NCBI GenBank assembly: GCA_025966315.1
Contig: JAOPUZ010000044.1
Coordinates: forward strand, 1 to 64,000
Reading direction: 5' to 3'
Origin: Frankiales bacterium
GTDB taxonomy: Bacteria; Actinomycetota; Actinomycetes; Mycobacteriales; Jatrophihabitantaceae
DNA length: 64,000 nucleotides
Each line of letters starts with the position of its first letter. Position 1 is the first letter of the stretch. Both the position numbers and the translations under genes were made by a program. Positions 40,160 to 48,114 of this stretch are shown here, in pieces. The notes under the pieces are model-generated. The model was not told where the DNA came from, ran no database searches, and saw nothing but the letters and a program-made list of their open reading frames with translations.

Positions 40160-40197
40160 AAGAGCCCCGGATCGCTCAGCGATCCGGGGCTCTTTGC
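40160..40197 (+). terminator. Strong intrinsic terminator after clpC
   Basis: A 15-17 bp perfect stem (AAGAGCCCCGGATCGCT and its complement) with a tiny loop centred at 40177, followed by TTT. It closes the lysS-lsr2-clpC region. Confidence 0.9.
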
Positions 40198-40227
40198 TGT
40201 CATTCGGTCTTTGCTATCAGCACAACA

Positions 40228-40389
40228 TCAGAACAGATAGCGTCCCATGAGCCCGAAGATCAGACCGATGATCGCCGCGAATAAGAGCAGCTTCCAGGGC
40301 GCCAGGTCGGTCAGCGCAACCGAGTCCTCGCCTCGCCGTAAACCGAGAAGCACGAGCAAACGGCGACCGGCCGCAGCAGGCCGGCTCAT
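40228..40389 (-). CDS. 53-residue single-pass membrane protein coupled to the secreted protein gene
   Basis: Small gene read from the minus strand: MSRPAAAGRRLL..., basic N-terminus (eight Arg/Lys before residue 34), a hydrophobic helix at about 32-48 (PWKLLLFAAIIGLIFGL) and end GRYLF. ATG 40389 overlaps the stop of the upstream gene as ATGA. Two TTA codons (residues 17 and 36) are notable in a high-GC genome. A tiny membrane protein coupled to a secreted hydrophobic-peptide gene could be an immunity or export helper; that is inference. Confidence 0.65.
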   Translation of the reverse strand: MSRPAAAGRRLLVLLGLRRGEDSVALTDLAPWKLLLFAAIIGLIFGLMGRYLF

Positions 40390-40910
40390 CCGAACACCGC
40401 GTCCACAGTGCAGCCACCAATCGCTAAGGCGGCGTAACCCCAGGGGCCGATGAATAGCGTTCCGCCTCGCGCGGCCAGGTTTATGAGCAGCGTGCCACTG
40501 GCCGTACCCACGACGCCCTTGAGAGCACCTTTGAGACAGCGGCTCCAGACGGCGTTCCAGGTGGCCCCGAGGATGTGCCCCCAGTCCCAGGTTGTGGGGT
40601 TATACCAACTGTTGGGCGAGATCGACGTCCCCGGCAACGGCTTGACCGCGACGACCCCGGGATAGCTGGTTCGCAGTACCGGAACTTCGTAGCGCCCCGA
40701 TTTACGCCAGCCGGCGATCGTCGCGCGTCCGTAGGCCGTGTAGCGATTAGGCCCGAGGGTCTTCCCTTTGAGCGCAGTCATGGCCTGAGCCACGCTGACG
40801 CGTGATGCGCCACCGGGTGGTACCGGCAATTTGCTCGGTGCGGCCTGGGCGCTGCTCGCTACGGACAGTATCGCGGCGATGGACAGGATCAAGACGATCA
40901 AACGGCGCAT
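40386..40910 (-). CDS. Secreted two-cysteine protein with Gly/Ala-rich hydrophobic C-terminus (bacteriocin-like)
   Basis: 174 residues. Signal peptide 1-23 with SAQA-AP cleavage site. The mature part has a polar, Arg/Tyr-containing domain, then from about residue 111 a glycine-rich hydrophobic region bounded by Cys 125 and Cys 167 (CLKGALKGVVGTASGTLL ... GPWGYAALAIGGC). A single disulfide closing a hydrophobic Gly/Ala hairpin recalls class II bacteriocins and pore-forming peptides, but I do not recognise a named family. GGAG precedes ATG 40910, and a palindrome lies upstream. The conserved clpC-mutY neighbourhood is interrupted here. Confidence 0.7.
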   Translation of the reverse strand: MRRLIVLILSIAAILSVASSAQAAPSKLPVPPGGASRVSVAQAMTALKGKTLGPNRYTAYGRATIAGWRKSGRYEVPVLRTSYPGVVAVKPLPGTSISPNSWYNPTTWDWGHILGATWNAVWSRCLKGALKGVVGTASGTLLINLAARGGTLFIGPWGYAALAIGGCTVDAVFG

Positions 40911-40927
40911 GACGCTCCAATTCGGTA

Positions 40928-40952
40928 GTTGTCTCTACGACCGTAAGACAAC
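40928..40952. promoter_or_regulatory. Palindrome upstream of the secreted-protein gene
   Basis: GTTGTCT (40928-40934) and AGACAAC (40946-40952) form a perfect 7-bp inverted repeat with 11 bases between, itself partly self-complementary (ACG/CGT). It lies 18-42 bases before the start codon at 40910, so it could be an operator or a leader hairpin. Confidence 0.5.
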
Positions 40953-41058
40953 AGACAGATCCGGAACATAACCGCGCGCGAGAACTGCACGCTTAGACGC
41001 CCGAAGGCTGGATGTGAGGGAATTCGCGAACCGCCTCCGAGCGTGGACGGCGTTCAGG

Positions 41059-41964
41059 TCATGCGGGCAACGCGTACCGGCCGCCCGGCAGTGGGTCAAC
41101 CAGGCCGTCGGCCAGCAGCGAGTCCAACGCCCGGGCGCGCTGCCGGGCGTCTGGCCACACGACGTCGAACTCGACACCGGTAACCGGACCATCGGAGGCG
41201 CGCAGTACATCCAGCAACAATCCACGGACCTGCCGGTCCGTGCCGGCGAAGCGCTGCGGCCTGGCCGTCGGCCCTTCGTACGGCGGATATCCGGCGCGCC
41301 GCCACCGGCAAGAGGCAGCGATCGGGCAGCTTGGGCACACCGGCGAAGCGGACGTACAGACCGTGGCGCCGAGTTCCATGATCGCCGCGCAGAACCGGGC
41401 CGCCACGGCGTGCTCGGCCGGCAACACCGTCTCCATGGCGGCCAGGTCCCGAGCCGTCGACGGCGGGCCGCCTTGTCCCTGCCCGTCGAGGGCGCGGGCC
41501 AGAACTCGCCGCACGTTGGTGTCCACCACCGGCGCCCGCAAGCCGTAGGCAAACGCCAGTACCGCCCGCGCGGTGTAGTCCCCGACGCCGGGCAGCGCGA
41601 GCAAGTCGGCCAGCGAATCGGGCACCACGCCGCCGTGCCGGCCCGCGATGGCCACCGCACAGTCATGCAGCCGCAACGCGCGGCGCGGGTAGCCGAGCTT
41701 GCCCCACATTCGGACCGCCTCCCCGGGTGAGTCGGCGGCCAGCGCGGCCGGCTCCGGCCAGCGCTTCAACCAGGCCAGATAAGGGGAAAGCACCCGGCTG
41801 ACCGGCGTCTGTTGCAGCATCACCTCGCTCACCAGTACCGCCCACGGCGATGTTCCGGGGCGGCGCCACGGAAGGTCGCGGCCGTGCTCGGCGAACCACG
41901 CCGTCAGGACGACCGGGAGCGACGGATCCGCCGGCGGCCTGGGCGAGGCGTGGGCGGCGGACAT
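41059..41964 (-). CDS. mutY: A/G-specific adenine glycosylase
   Basis: Base-excision repair enzyme removing A mispaired with 8-oxoG or G. 301 residues. SEVMLQQTPVSRVLSPY carries the catalytic Glu, the helix-hairpin-helix LPGVGDYTARAVLAFAYG is followed by VDTNVRRV (catalytic Asp), and the iron-sulfur cluster motif CTSASPVCPSCPIAASC (C-x6-C-x2-C-x5-C) is complete. ATG 41964 chosen; 41994 would add ten residues with Cys. The usual C-terminal MutT-like domain is reduced to a short winged segment. Confidence 0.92.
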   Translation of the reverse strand: MSAAHASPRPPADPSLPVVLTAWFAEHGRDLPWRRPGTSPWAVLVSEVMLQQTPVSRVLSPYLAWLKRWPEPAALAADSPGEAVRMWGKLGYPRRALRLHDCAVAIAGRHGGVVPDSLADLLALPGVGDYTARAVLAFAYGLRAPVVDTNVRRVLARALDGQGQGGPPSTARDLAAMETVLPAEHAVAARFCAAIMELGATVCTSASPVCPSCPIAASCRWRRAGYPPYEGPTARPQRFAGTDRQVRGLLLDVLRASDGPVTGVEFDVVWPDARQRARALDSLLADGLVDPLPGGRYALPA

Positions 41965-42039
41965 CACCCGGCAATCCTCACATCCATACGGCACCGCCTA
42001 CCTGGCGGGCTGCCGCGAGTCCACTAGCGTGACCGGGAA

Positions 42040-42726
42040 ATGCTGCACCCGATCGGAGATCTCGCCCCGTCCGTCTACTGGCGTCGACGGATCGTGCTGC
42101 TCGCTGTCCTCATCCTCGCGATCGTCAGCGTCGCCGTCGTGGTGACGAACGGTGCCGGCGGTGGCAATGGTGTGCCGTCTGCTGGCAGCGAGACGAGTAC
42201 TGGCGCCAACACGGGTGCTTCGACAACACCGACCCCGACCGCTCCGGCTACTACGTCGGCGGCGGCGTCAACGCCGGTCTCGAGTCCGGCCACGCCGCCG
42301 ACGCCGACCCGGACCTCGACGGCGCCGGTTATCCCGAAGGCATGTACGGCGGCCGCGCTGTCGATCGGCGCCGCGACGAACGCCAAGACCTACGCCATCG
42401 GAGCTCAGCCGCGACTTTCCCTGCTGGTTACGAATATCGGTGCTGTGCCCTGCATCGAGGATCTGGCCGATCCGAAGATCGAGCTGCGGGTGTTCTCCGG
42501 CAGCGCGCGCATCTGGGGTAGCCACGACTGCCTGATTCAACCGGGAACCAGCCTGCAGACGTTGCCGGTCAAGAAAGTGATCCGGCGGGACATCGCGTGG
42601 TCCGGGCTGTCCTCCCAACCCGGTTGCGTCGGCGTGCGGCAACGGGTCCCGGCCGGCACGTACCAGTTGACGGCGCTGCTGGCCGGTGCGCCGAGCAAAC
42701 CGGCGACGTTTGCCTTCACCGGCTGA
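42040..42726 (+). CDS. Membrane-anchored protein with Thr/Ser/Pro linker and extracellular beta domain
   Basis: 228 residues. One membrane helix (about 19-37) with a positive cytosolic end, a 60-residue Ser/Thr/Pro/Ala linker, then a domain with three conserved-looking Cys and LSLLVTNIGAVPCIEDL, resembling immunoglobulin-like DUF4232 or BsuPI-type folds. Occupies the position of Rv3587c between mutY and disA in mycobacteria. Function unknown. It converges on disA with about 20 bases between. Confidence 0.8.
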   Translation: MLHPIGDLAPSVYWRRRIVLLAVLILAIVSVAVVVTNGAGGGNGVPSAGSETSTGANTGASTTPTPTAPATTSAAASTPVSSPATPPTPTRTSTAPVIPKACTAAALSIGAATNAKTYAIGAQPRLSLLVTNIGAVPCIEDLADPKIELRVFSGSARIWGSHDCLIQPGTSLQTLPVKKVIRRDIAWSGLSSQPGCVGVRQRVPAGTYQLTALLAGAPSKPATFAFTG

Positions 42727-42745
42727 GCGAACCGCCCGTCCGGCT

Positions 42746-43825
42746 TTAGGAGTAGCGCTCGATGATCGAAGCGTCGGCCAACCGGGACAGCGCCTCGCGA
42801 ATCGAACGGGCCCGGGAATCGCCCACACCCTCGACGTTCAGCAGCTCGTCGACGGTCGCGGCGAGCACCTTCTGCAAGCCGCCGAAATGATCAACAATGC
42901 GGGACAGCACCAGTGGTGGCAGCCGCGGGACCCGGGACAGTAGCCGGTAACCGCGTGGGCTGACGGTCGCGTCCAGGGTCTCGGGAGTGGACGGGAACCC
43001 GAGCGCCCGGGCCACGTTGAGGGGATCGAGGAGTTCCGTCGCGGACAGCCCTCCGAGATCTTCCAGCGCCTGCTCGATCGTCCTGGTCCGGCGCCCGTTG
43101 GGCAGGTAGTCCTGGGCGATCAGCTCGCGGTCCGAATCGACGCCGGCCAGCAGCTCCTCCAGTTGCAGGGCCAGCAACCTGCCGTCAGTGCCTAGTTCGA
43201 CCACGTAGCCGGAGATTTCGTCGGCGATCCGGCGCACCATTTCCAGACGCTGCGACACGCTCGTCGCGTCGCGGACGGTGACCAGGTCCTCGATCTCAAG
43301 CGCGGACAGGGTATTGGACACCTCATCCAGCCGAGACTTGTAACGCTCCAGCGTCGACACGGCCTGGTTGGCTCGCGACAGCAGCGAGGCGGAGTTCTCG
43401 AGGACATGGCGACGCGAACCGACGTACAAGCTGATGATCTTCATCGACTGCGAGACCGAAATGACGGGGAAGCCGGTTTGCTGCGCTACCCGTTGGGCGG
43501 TTCGGTGCCGGGTGCCGGACTCCTCGGTCGGGATGGCCGGATCCGGCATGAGATGGGCGGCGGCCCGGACGATGCGGGTGCCGTCGGTCGACAGCACGAC
43601 CGCGCCGTCCATCTTGGCCAGTTCCCGCAGACCGGTAGCGGCGAATTCGATGTCGATGGGGAAGCCACCCGTCGACAGCGATTCGACCACTCGGTCATTG
43701 CCCAGCACGATCAGCGCGCCGGTGTTCCCCCGCAGGATCCGTTCCAGCCCGTCGCGCAGCGCGGTTCCTGGTGCGACGACGGCGAGTACGGCGCGTAGCG
43801 CGTCGTCACGATCGCTGATTGGCAC
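42746..43825 (-). CDS. disA: Diadenylate cyclase DisA
   Basis: Makes c-di-AMP from two ATP and scans DNA for lesions. 359 residues. The DAC domain carries DGA (73-75) and RHRTA (106-110); a helical spine follows (SASLLSRANQAVSTLERYKSRL), and the C-terminal HhH DNA-binding domain contains LNVEGVGDSRARSIREAL. GTG 43825 with GGAG seven bases upstream gives the family length; upstream extension to 43867 is less likely. Downstream of radA in the same direction. Confidence 0.95.
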   Translation of the reverse strand: MPISDRDDALRAVLAVVAPGTALRDGLERILRGNTGALIVLGNDRVVESLSTGGFPIDIEFAATGLRELAKMDGAVVLSTDGTRIVRAAAHLMPDPAIPTEESGTRHRTAQRVAQQTGFPVISVSQSMKIISLYVGSRRHVLENSASLLSRANQAVSTLERYKSRLDEVSNTLSALEIEDLVTVRDATSVSQRLEMVRRIADEISGYVVELGTDGRLLALQLEELLAGVDSDRELIAQDYLPNGRRTRTIEQALEDLGGLSATELLDPLNVARALGFPSTPETLDATVSPRGYRLLSRVPRLPPLVLSRIVDHFGGLQKVLAATVDELLNVEGVGDSRARSIREALSRLADASIIERYS

Positions 43826-43926
43826 GGGGATTCTCCACGGTTCGAGGTACAGCAGATGGCTGGCCACCCGAAGGGGGCCGAAAGAAGCATAGAAGCTGAG
43901 TACAACTGAGAGCGGGATTAACTGGG

Positions 43927-45324
43927 CTAACCCTTACCTCTGAACTGGGACAGGTAGCTCCAGGCGTCGGCGACGGTGGAGATGTCGACGACATTGAGGC
44001 CCTCGATGCGCGTCCAGTCCGAACCGGCCGGGACGAGCGCGGTGCGAAACCCCAGCCTGGCCGCTTCGGACAGCCGGCGTTGCAGGCCGCCGATGCGACG
44101 GACGTCGCCGGACAGCGAGACTTCCCCGATCGCGCACAGCGTGCTGGGCAGAGCTCGCTCGGCAACCGCGGAAGCGACGGCCATCAGCACGGCCAGATCG
44201 ACAGCGGGCTCGGTTATCCGAATGCCCCCGACGCTGGCGGCGTACACATCCAGGGCGGCCATGTTGATCATGGCGTGGCGGGACAGCACCGCGAGCAGCA
44301 TGTTGACGCGTGACGGGTCCAGGTCGGTCACCGAACGCCGGCCCGAACCGCCGGCGTTGCTGCCGCTGACCAGGGCCTGTACCTCGGACATCAGCGGGCG
44401 GCGGCCGGTAACGGTCACCGTCACACAGGTGCCCGGGACGGCAACGTCGCGGCCGCTGATGAAAAGTCCGGAGGGATCGGGGAGTTCGTCGATGCCCTCT
44501 TCGTGCATCTCGAAGCAGCCGACCTCGTCGGTGGCGCCGTAACGATTCTTGATGGCGCGCAGCATGCGCAATGACGTATGCCGGTCGCCCTCGAAATACA
44601 GCACCACATCAACCAGGTGCTCCAGCATTCGCGGCCCGGCGATGGAACCGTCCTTCGTCACGTGGCCGACCAGCACGGTGGCGATGCCGCGTTGCTTCGC
44701 CACCGCGGACAGCGCAGCGGTCACGGCGCGGATCTGGGGGACACCGCCGACCACCCCGTCCACGGACGCCGACGCGATGGTCTGCACGGAATCGACGATG
44801 AGCAGGCCCGGCTTGACCGTGTCCAGATGGGACAGGATTGCACCGAGGTCGTTCTCGGCGGCCAGGTAGAACTCCGAATGCACGGTGTGCGTTCGGGCCG
44901 CCCGGGCTCGGACTTGGGCCGTGGATTCTTCGCCGGTGACCATCAGGGCCGGGGCGCCCCCGAGGGCCGCGAACTTCTGCGCGACCTCGAGCAACAACGT
45001 GGACTTGCCGACGCCCGGTTCGCCGGCCAGCAGCAGGACGGCGCCCGGAACGATGCCCCCACCGAGCACCCGGTCGAACTCGCCGATGCCGATCGATTTC
45101 GCGTGGGCGACGGCCGCATCGGGACGGCTGATCGGCTGGGCTGCTTCGCGTGGACTGACCGGAGCGGGCATCGTCAACGCGGCCGCGCGAGCACCGGCCT
45201 CAGCCATCGTCCCCCAGGCTTGGCATTCGGGGCAGCGACCCACCCAGCGCACCGACGTCTCGCCGCACTCGGTGCAGGCGAAGCCGCCGGTCGACCGCTT
45301 GCCGATGGTGCCTGGTTTCGTCAC
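43927..45324 (-). CDS. radA: DNA repair protein RadA (Sms)
   Basis: RecA-like branch-migration helicase. About 465 residues. N-terminal C4 zinc finger (CTECG and CPEC), Walker A GEPGVGKST near 96, the RadA-specific KNRYGATDEVGCFEM, and a C-terminal Lon-type domain (AVLMAVASAVAERALP, GEVSLSGDVRRIGG). GTG 45324 gives VTKPGTIGKRSTGG, like other actinobacterial starts; GTG 45354 sits one base after AGGAG, too near to use well. Operon with disA. Confidence 0.94.
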   Translation of the reverse strand: MTKPGTIGKRSTGGFACTECGETSVRWVGRCPECQAWGTMAEAGARAAALTMPAPVSPREAAQPISRPDAAVAHAKSIGIGEFDRVLGGGIVPGAVLLLAGEPGVGKSTLLLEVAQKFAALGGAPALMVTGEESTAQVRARAARTHTVHSEFYLAAENDLGAILSHLDTVKPGLLIVDSVQTIASASVDGVVGGVPQIRAVTAALSAVAKQRGIATVLVGHVTKDGSIAGPRMLEHLVDVVLYFEGDRHTSLRMLRAIKNRYGATDEVGCFEMHEEGIDELPDPSGLFISGRDVAVPGTCVTVTVTGRRPLMSEVQALVSGSNAGGSGRRSVTDLDPSRVNMLLAVLSRHAMINMAALDVYAASVGGIRITEPAVDLAVLMAVASAVAERALPSTLCAIGEVSLSGDVRRIGGLQRRLSEAARLGFRTALVPAGSDWTRIEGLNVVDISTVADAWSYLSQFRGKG

Positions 45325-45408
45325 GTCCAGGACGCTACCGGCGGCGTCCGACACTCCTGGTTACGCAGCGCCGACGCAGCACCGAAGAAGCGCCGGTCGA
45401 GCGTTCGG

Positions 45409-46125
45409 TCAGCTCTCGCCGCTCGGCGAGATGTTCACGGTCGGTGCGCTCGCGCCGCCGCTGGTGAGCCGGGTGGCCAGGTCGACGTTGATGGTGGCGC
45501 CGCTGCTGAACCGGAAGGTGACCGGCACGGTCTGGGCCGGGAAGAGCGGCTTGGCCAGCCCGGTCAACACGGCCGACGGACCGACGATGCTGACCCCGAC
45601 CTGAACGCTGGACTGCCCGGGGATCACGATCGGCACGTCGGCCGGGGTAGACGGGGCGGACGAGCCGGCTGATGCTGTCGGCGAGGCGGACGCCGATTCC
45701 GAGCTGCCGGACGAAGGCGAGCCGGACTCGAGCGGGGTCACGTTGACACCCTGGTTGCTGCTCGGCGGCCCGTCCACGCCGATGACGGCCGCGGCGGCGG
45801 CGGTGCTGGTCACGGCGACCAGGGAGTCTTGATTGAGGCCGTTGTTGATCAGGGTCAGCTGGAGTTCGGCGTCCGAGCCGGCGGCGTAGTTGGTCGCGCT
45901 GGGGGCGGCAATCGCGGCGTCCCGAATGCCGACCAGGCCCGAGTCGGCGTTGACCCCGTCGATGGCCGGCTGCTGGTTGGCGGTCTGGGCGTCCTGCCCG
46001 GCTGCGCAACCGCTGAGCGCGACCGCCGCGACAACGGCGACCGGCAGCAGTTTGGCCCGCGCGAAGCGTCGGCGCAGATCGATGGAACGGCGGTGCAGGT
46101 CGATACCCACTATGTCGATCCCCAC
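45409..46125 (-). CDS. LpqE-like lipoprotein
   Basis: About 238 residues. Hydrophobic signal then lipobox LSGC (VAVVAAVALSGCAAG), so lipid-anchored. Mature domain begins with AAIAAPSATNYAAGSDAELQLTLINNG and ends with PVTFRFSSGATINVDL, an all-beta arrangement like the LpqE/PCuAC-type copper-associated family, with a Ser-rich insert. The Met/His copper ligands of PCuAC are not evident, so copper binding is not supported. GTG 46125 (or 46110) is the probable start. Same place as lpqE in mycobacteria, divergent from carD. Confidence 0.78.
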   Translation of the reverse strand: MGIDIVGIDLHRRSIDLRRRFARAKLLPVAVVAAVALSGCAAGQDAQTANQQPAIDGVNADSGLVGIRDAAIAAPSATNYAAGSDAELQLTLINNGLNQDSLVAVTSTAAAAAVIGVDGPPSSNQGVNVTPLESGSPSSGSSESASASPTASAGSSAPSTPADVPIVIPGQSSVQVGVSIVGPSAVLTGLAKPLFPAQTVPVTFRFSSGATINVDLATRLTSGGASAPTVNISPSGES

Positions 46126-46315
46126 GAGCGGCCTCCCACGTCTGGAATTCAATCGCCGACAGCCTATCGACCTGTACTTGCGAGGTCGGGATTCGGGTCG
46201 GCTTCGGCGCGAGATAGAGGCGTCTACCACAGTGCGTCAACCCCTATGAACGTTACGAAATCTCGGCGTGTCGCGCATCCGTGTTACCCTGGTAATACCG
46301 AAAGGGGTTGCCTCT

Positions 46316-46807
46316 ATGACGTTCAATGTCGGCGAGACTGTTGTTTATCCGCACCATGGTGCGGCCAAGATCGAGGCAGTCGAGACCCGGATTATCAAGG
46401 GCGTCGAGCGGATCTACCTGGTGCTGAAGGTTCAGCAGGGTGATTTGACTGTCCGCGTTCCAGCCGACAATGCAGAGATCGTCGGTGTTCGTGATGTGGT
46501 TGGCCAAGAAGGCCTTGACCGGGTGTTCGAGGTACTGCGTGCACCGCACACCGAAGAGCCGACCAACTGGTCTCGACGGTACAAGGCCAACGGCGAGAAA
46601 CTCGCCTCCGGTGACGTGAACAAAGTGGCCGAGGTCGTACGTGATCTCTGGCGTCGTGAGAAAGACCGTGGCCTGTCCGCCGGAGAGAAGCGGATGCTGG
46701 CCAAGGCCCGCCAGATTCTGGTGAGCGAATTGGCTCTGGCTGAAGGCACTAATGAAGACAAAGCGGAACTGGTCCTTGATGAGGTACTGGCCGAGGCCGT
46801 CGCCTGA
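46316..46807 (+). CDS. carD: CarD family transcriptional regulator
   Basis: Binds the RNA polymerase beta subunit and stabilises open complexes, notably at rRNA promoters. 163 residues. N-terminal RID domain [21 protein letters not shown] and a C-terminal helical DNA-binding domain with the conserved Trp in [16 protein letters not shown] 46316 has AAAGGGG about eight bases upstream; the longer ORF from 46268 lacks a signal. Ends in a strong terminator structure before ispD. Confidence 0.96.
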   Translation: MTFNVGETVVYPHHGAAKIEAVETRIIKGVERIYLVLKVQQGDLTVRVPADNAEIVGVRDVVGQEGLDRVFEVLRAPHTEEPTNWSRRYKANGEKLASGDVNKVAEVVRDLWRREKDRGLSAGEKRMLAKARQILVSELALAEGTNEDKAELVLDEVLAEAVA

Positions 46808-46817
46808 ATCGGCGGAC

Positions 46818-46845
46818 GTTCCGAACATAGAGTTCCAAACATAGA
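46818..46845. repeat. 2 x 14-bp tandem repeat after carD
   Basis: GTTCCGAACATAGA is followed directly by GTTCCAAACATAGA, starting ten bases after the carD stop. No obvious role; it precedes the terminator-like hairpin. Confidence 0.7.
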
Positions 46846-46850
46846 CACGA

Positions 46851-46905
46851 AACTACGGTTGGTCGCACGCGGTTGTACGCCGCATGCGATCAACCGTTAG
46901 TTTTT
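46851..46905 (+). terminator. Long terminator or attenuator hairpin between carD and ispD
   Basis: CGGTTGGTCGCA (46856-46867) pairs with TGCGATCAACCG (46885-46896) with one G-U, plus an inner GCGG/CCGC stem and an outer AACTA/TAGTT extension with one bulge. A TTAGTTTTT tract (46897-46905) follows. It ends six bases before the ispD ATG. Confidence 0.8.
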
Positions 46906-46910
46906 GCCTC

Positions 46911-47630
46911 ATGACAATCGGCGCCATCATCGTTGCCGCGGGATCCGGCGAGCGGCTCGGCGCCGGCCGATCCAAGGCGCTGGTGGACCTGCACGGCCGG
47001 CCGATTGTGGATTGGTCGCTGAGCACCTTCGCCGACCACCCTGGGGTCGAGGTCATCGTGGTCGTGGCGCCGTCCGACGCCGTCGATGAGCTGACCGCGG
47101 GCGCCGCCGGTCGCGCCCTGGTCGTCCCAGGCGGAGCCACTCGTCAGGATTCGGTGCAAGCTGGTTTGTCGGCCCTGCCGGCGCAGGTGAGCCACGTGCT
47201 GGTCCACGACGCGGCCCGGCCACTGGTACCACCGGAGGTGATCTCGTCGGTGATCGCGGCCTTGCATGCCGGCCTGGACGCGGTGATCCCAGTGTTGCCG
47301 GTGATCGACACGATCAAACGGGTCGATGCCAACGGCGTGGTTCAGGCGACCGTCGACCGAGCCTCGCTGCGGACGGTGCAGACGCCGCAAGGATTTCGGC
47401 GCGACGTGCTGGTCGCGGCACACCGTTGCGGGCATGAGCGCGAGCGCAGCACGATCACCGACGATGCCGGCCTGGTCGAAGCGATCGGACGGGTAGTGCA
47501 GACCGTCCCGGGCTCCGAGCTCGCCTTCAAGATCACCACGCCGCACGATCTGCAACTCGCGTATCGGCTGGCCGGTCCGTGGGCCTACGGCGCTGAGCCG
47601 ACTCAGCCGAGGACGGGTGGCCTGAGTTGA
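46911..47630 (+). CDS. ispD: 2-C-methyl-D-erythritol 4-phosphate cytidylyltransferase
   Basis: MEP-pathway enzyme making CDP-methylerythritol. 239 residues. [20 protein letters not shown] is the CTP-binding loop; [14 protein letters not shown] near 104 and [21 protein letters not shown] near 135 are diagnostic. ATG 46911 is preferred: the upstream ATG 46884 lies inside the hairpin stem. No Shine-Dalgarno is visible. Stop overlaps ispF (TTGA). Products lead to isoprenoids including the menaquinone side chain. Confidence 0.94.
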   Translation: MTIGAIIVAAGSGERLGAGRSKALVDLHGRPIVDWSLSTFADHPGVEVIVVVAPSDAVDELTAGAAGRALVVPGGATRQDSVQAGLSALPAQVSHVLVHDAARPLVPPEVISSVIAALHAGLDAVIPVLPVIDTIKRVDANGVVQATVDRASLRTVQTPQGFRRDVLVAAHRCGHERERSTITDDAGLVEAIGRVVQTVPGSELAFKITTPHDLQLAYRLAGPWAYGAEPTQPRTGGLS

Positions 47631-48100
47631 CCAGCGAGCTGCGGATCGGCATCGGGACGGATGTGCACCCGATCGAGGCCGGCCGCCCGTGTTGGCTGGC
47701 CGGCCTGTTCTGGCCGAACGTCGACGGTTGCGCGGGGCACTCCGACGGGGATGTGGTCTGTCATGCGGCCTGCGACGCGCTGCTGTCGGCGGCCGGCCTC
47801 GGCGACCTGGGCGCGATGTTCGGGGTGGCCGATCCAGAGCTGGCCGGTGCCTCGGGCGTGCGGTTACTCACCGAGGTGGTGAGCCGGCTGCACGCACACG
47901 GCTGGCGGGTCGGCAACGTGGCCATTCAGCTGATCGGCAATCGGCCCAAGCTCAGCCCGCGCCGGATGGACGCCGAAGCCCTGCTCTCGGACGTGGTCGG
48001 TGCACCCGTGTCGCTGTCGGCCACCACTACCGACGGTCTGGGGCTGACCGGGCGCGGCGAGGGCATCGCGTCGATCGCCACCGCGCTGATCAGTCGCTGA
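47627..48100 (+). CDS. ispF: 2-C-methyl-D-erythritol 2,4-cyclodiphosphate synthase
   Basis: Next-but-one step of the MEP pathway. 157 residues. [15 protein letters not shown] holds the metal-binding Asp-x-His, [26 protein letters not shown] the second cluster, and the C-terminal [18 protein letters not shown] the CDP site. Uses a TTG start in a TTGA overlap with ispD. Ends close to the convergent lyase gene. Confidence 0.95.
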   Translation: MTSELRIGIGTDVHPIEAGRPCWLAGLFWPNVDGCAGHSDGDVVCHAACDALLSAAGLGDLGAMFGVADPELAGASGVRLLTEVVSRLHAHGWRVGNVAIQLIGNRPKLSPRRMDAEALLSDVVGAPVSLSATTTDGLGLTGRGEGIASIATALISR

Positions 48101-48114
48101 TCGTTGGCGTCCGC

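Noticed and set aside
40217-40420. A 67-codon minus-strand ORF over the same bases as the 53-residue membrane protein
   Set aside because: It is in the wrong frame (Arg/Cys-rich, no helix); the overlapping 53-codon frame has an ATGA-coupled start and a membrane segment.
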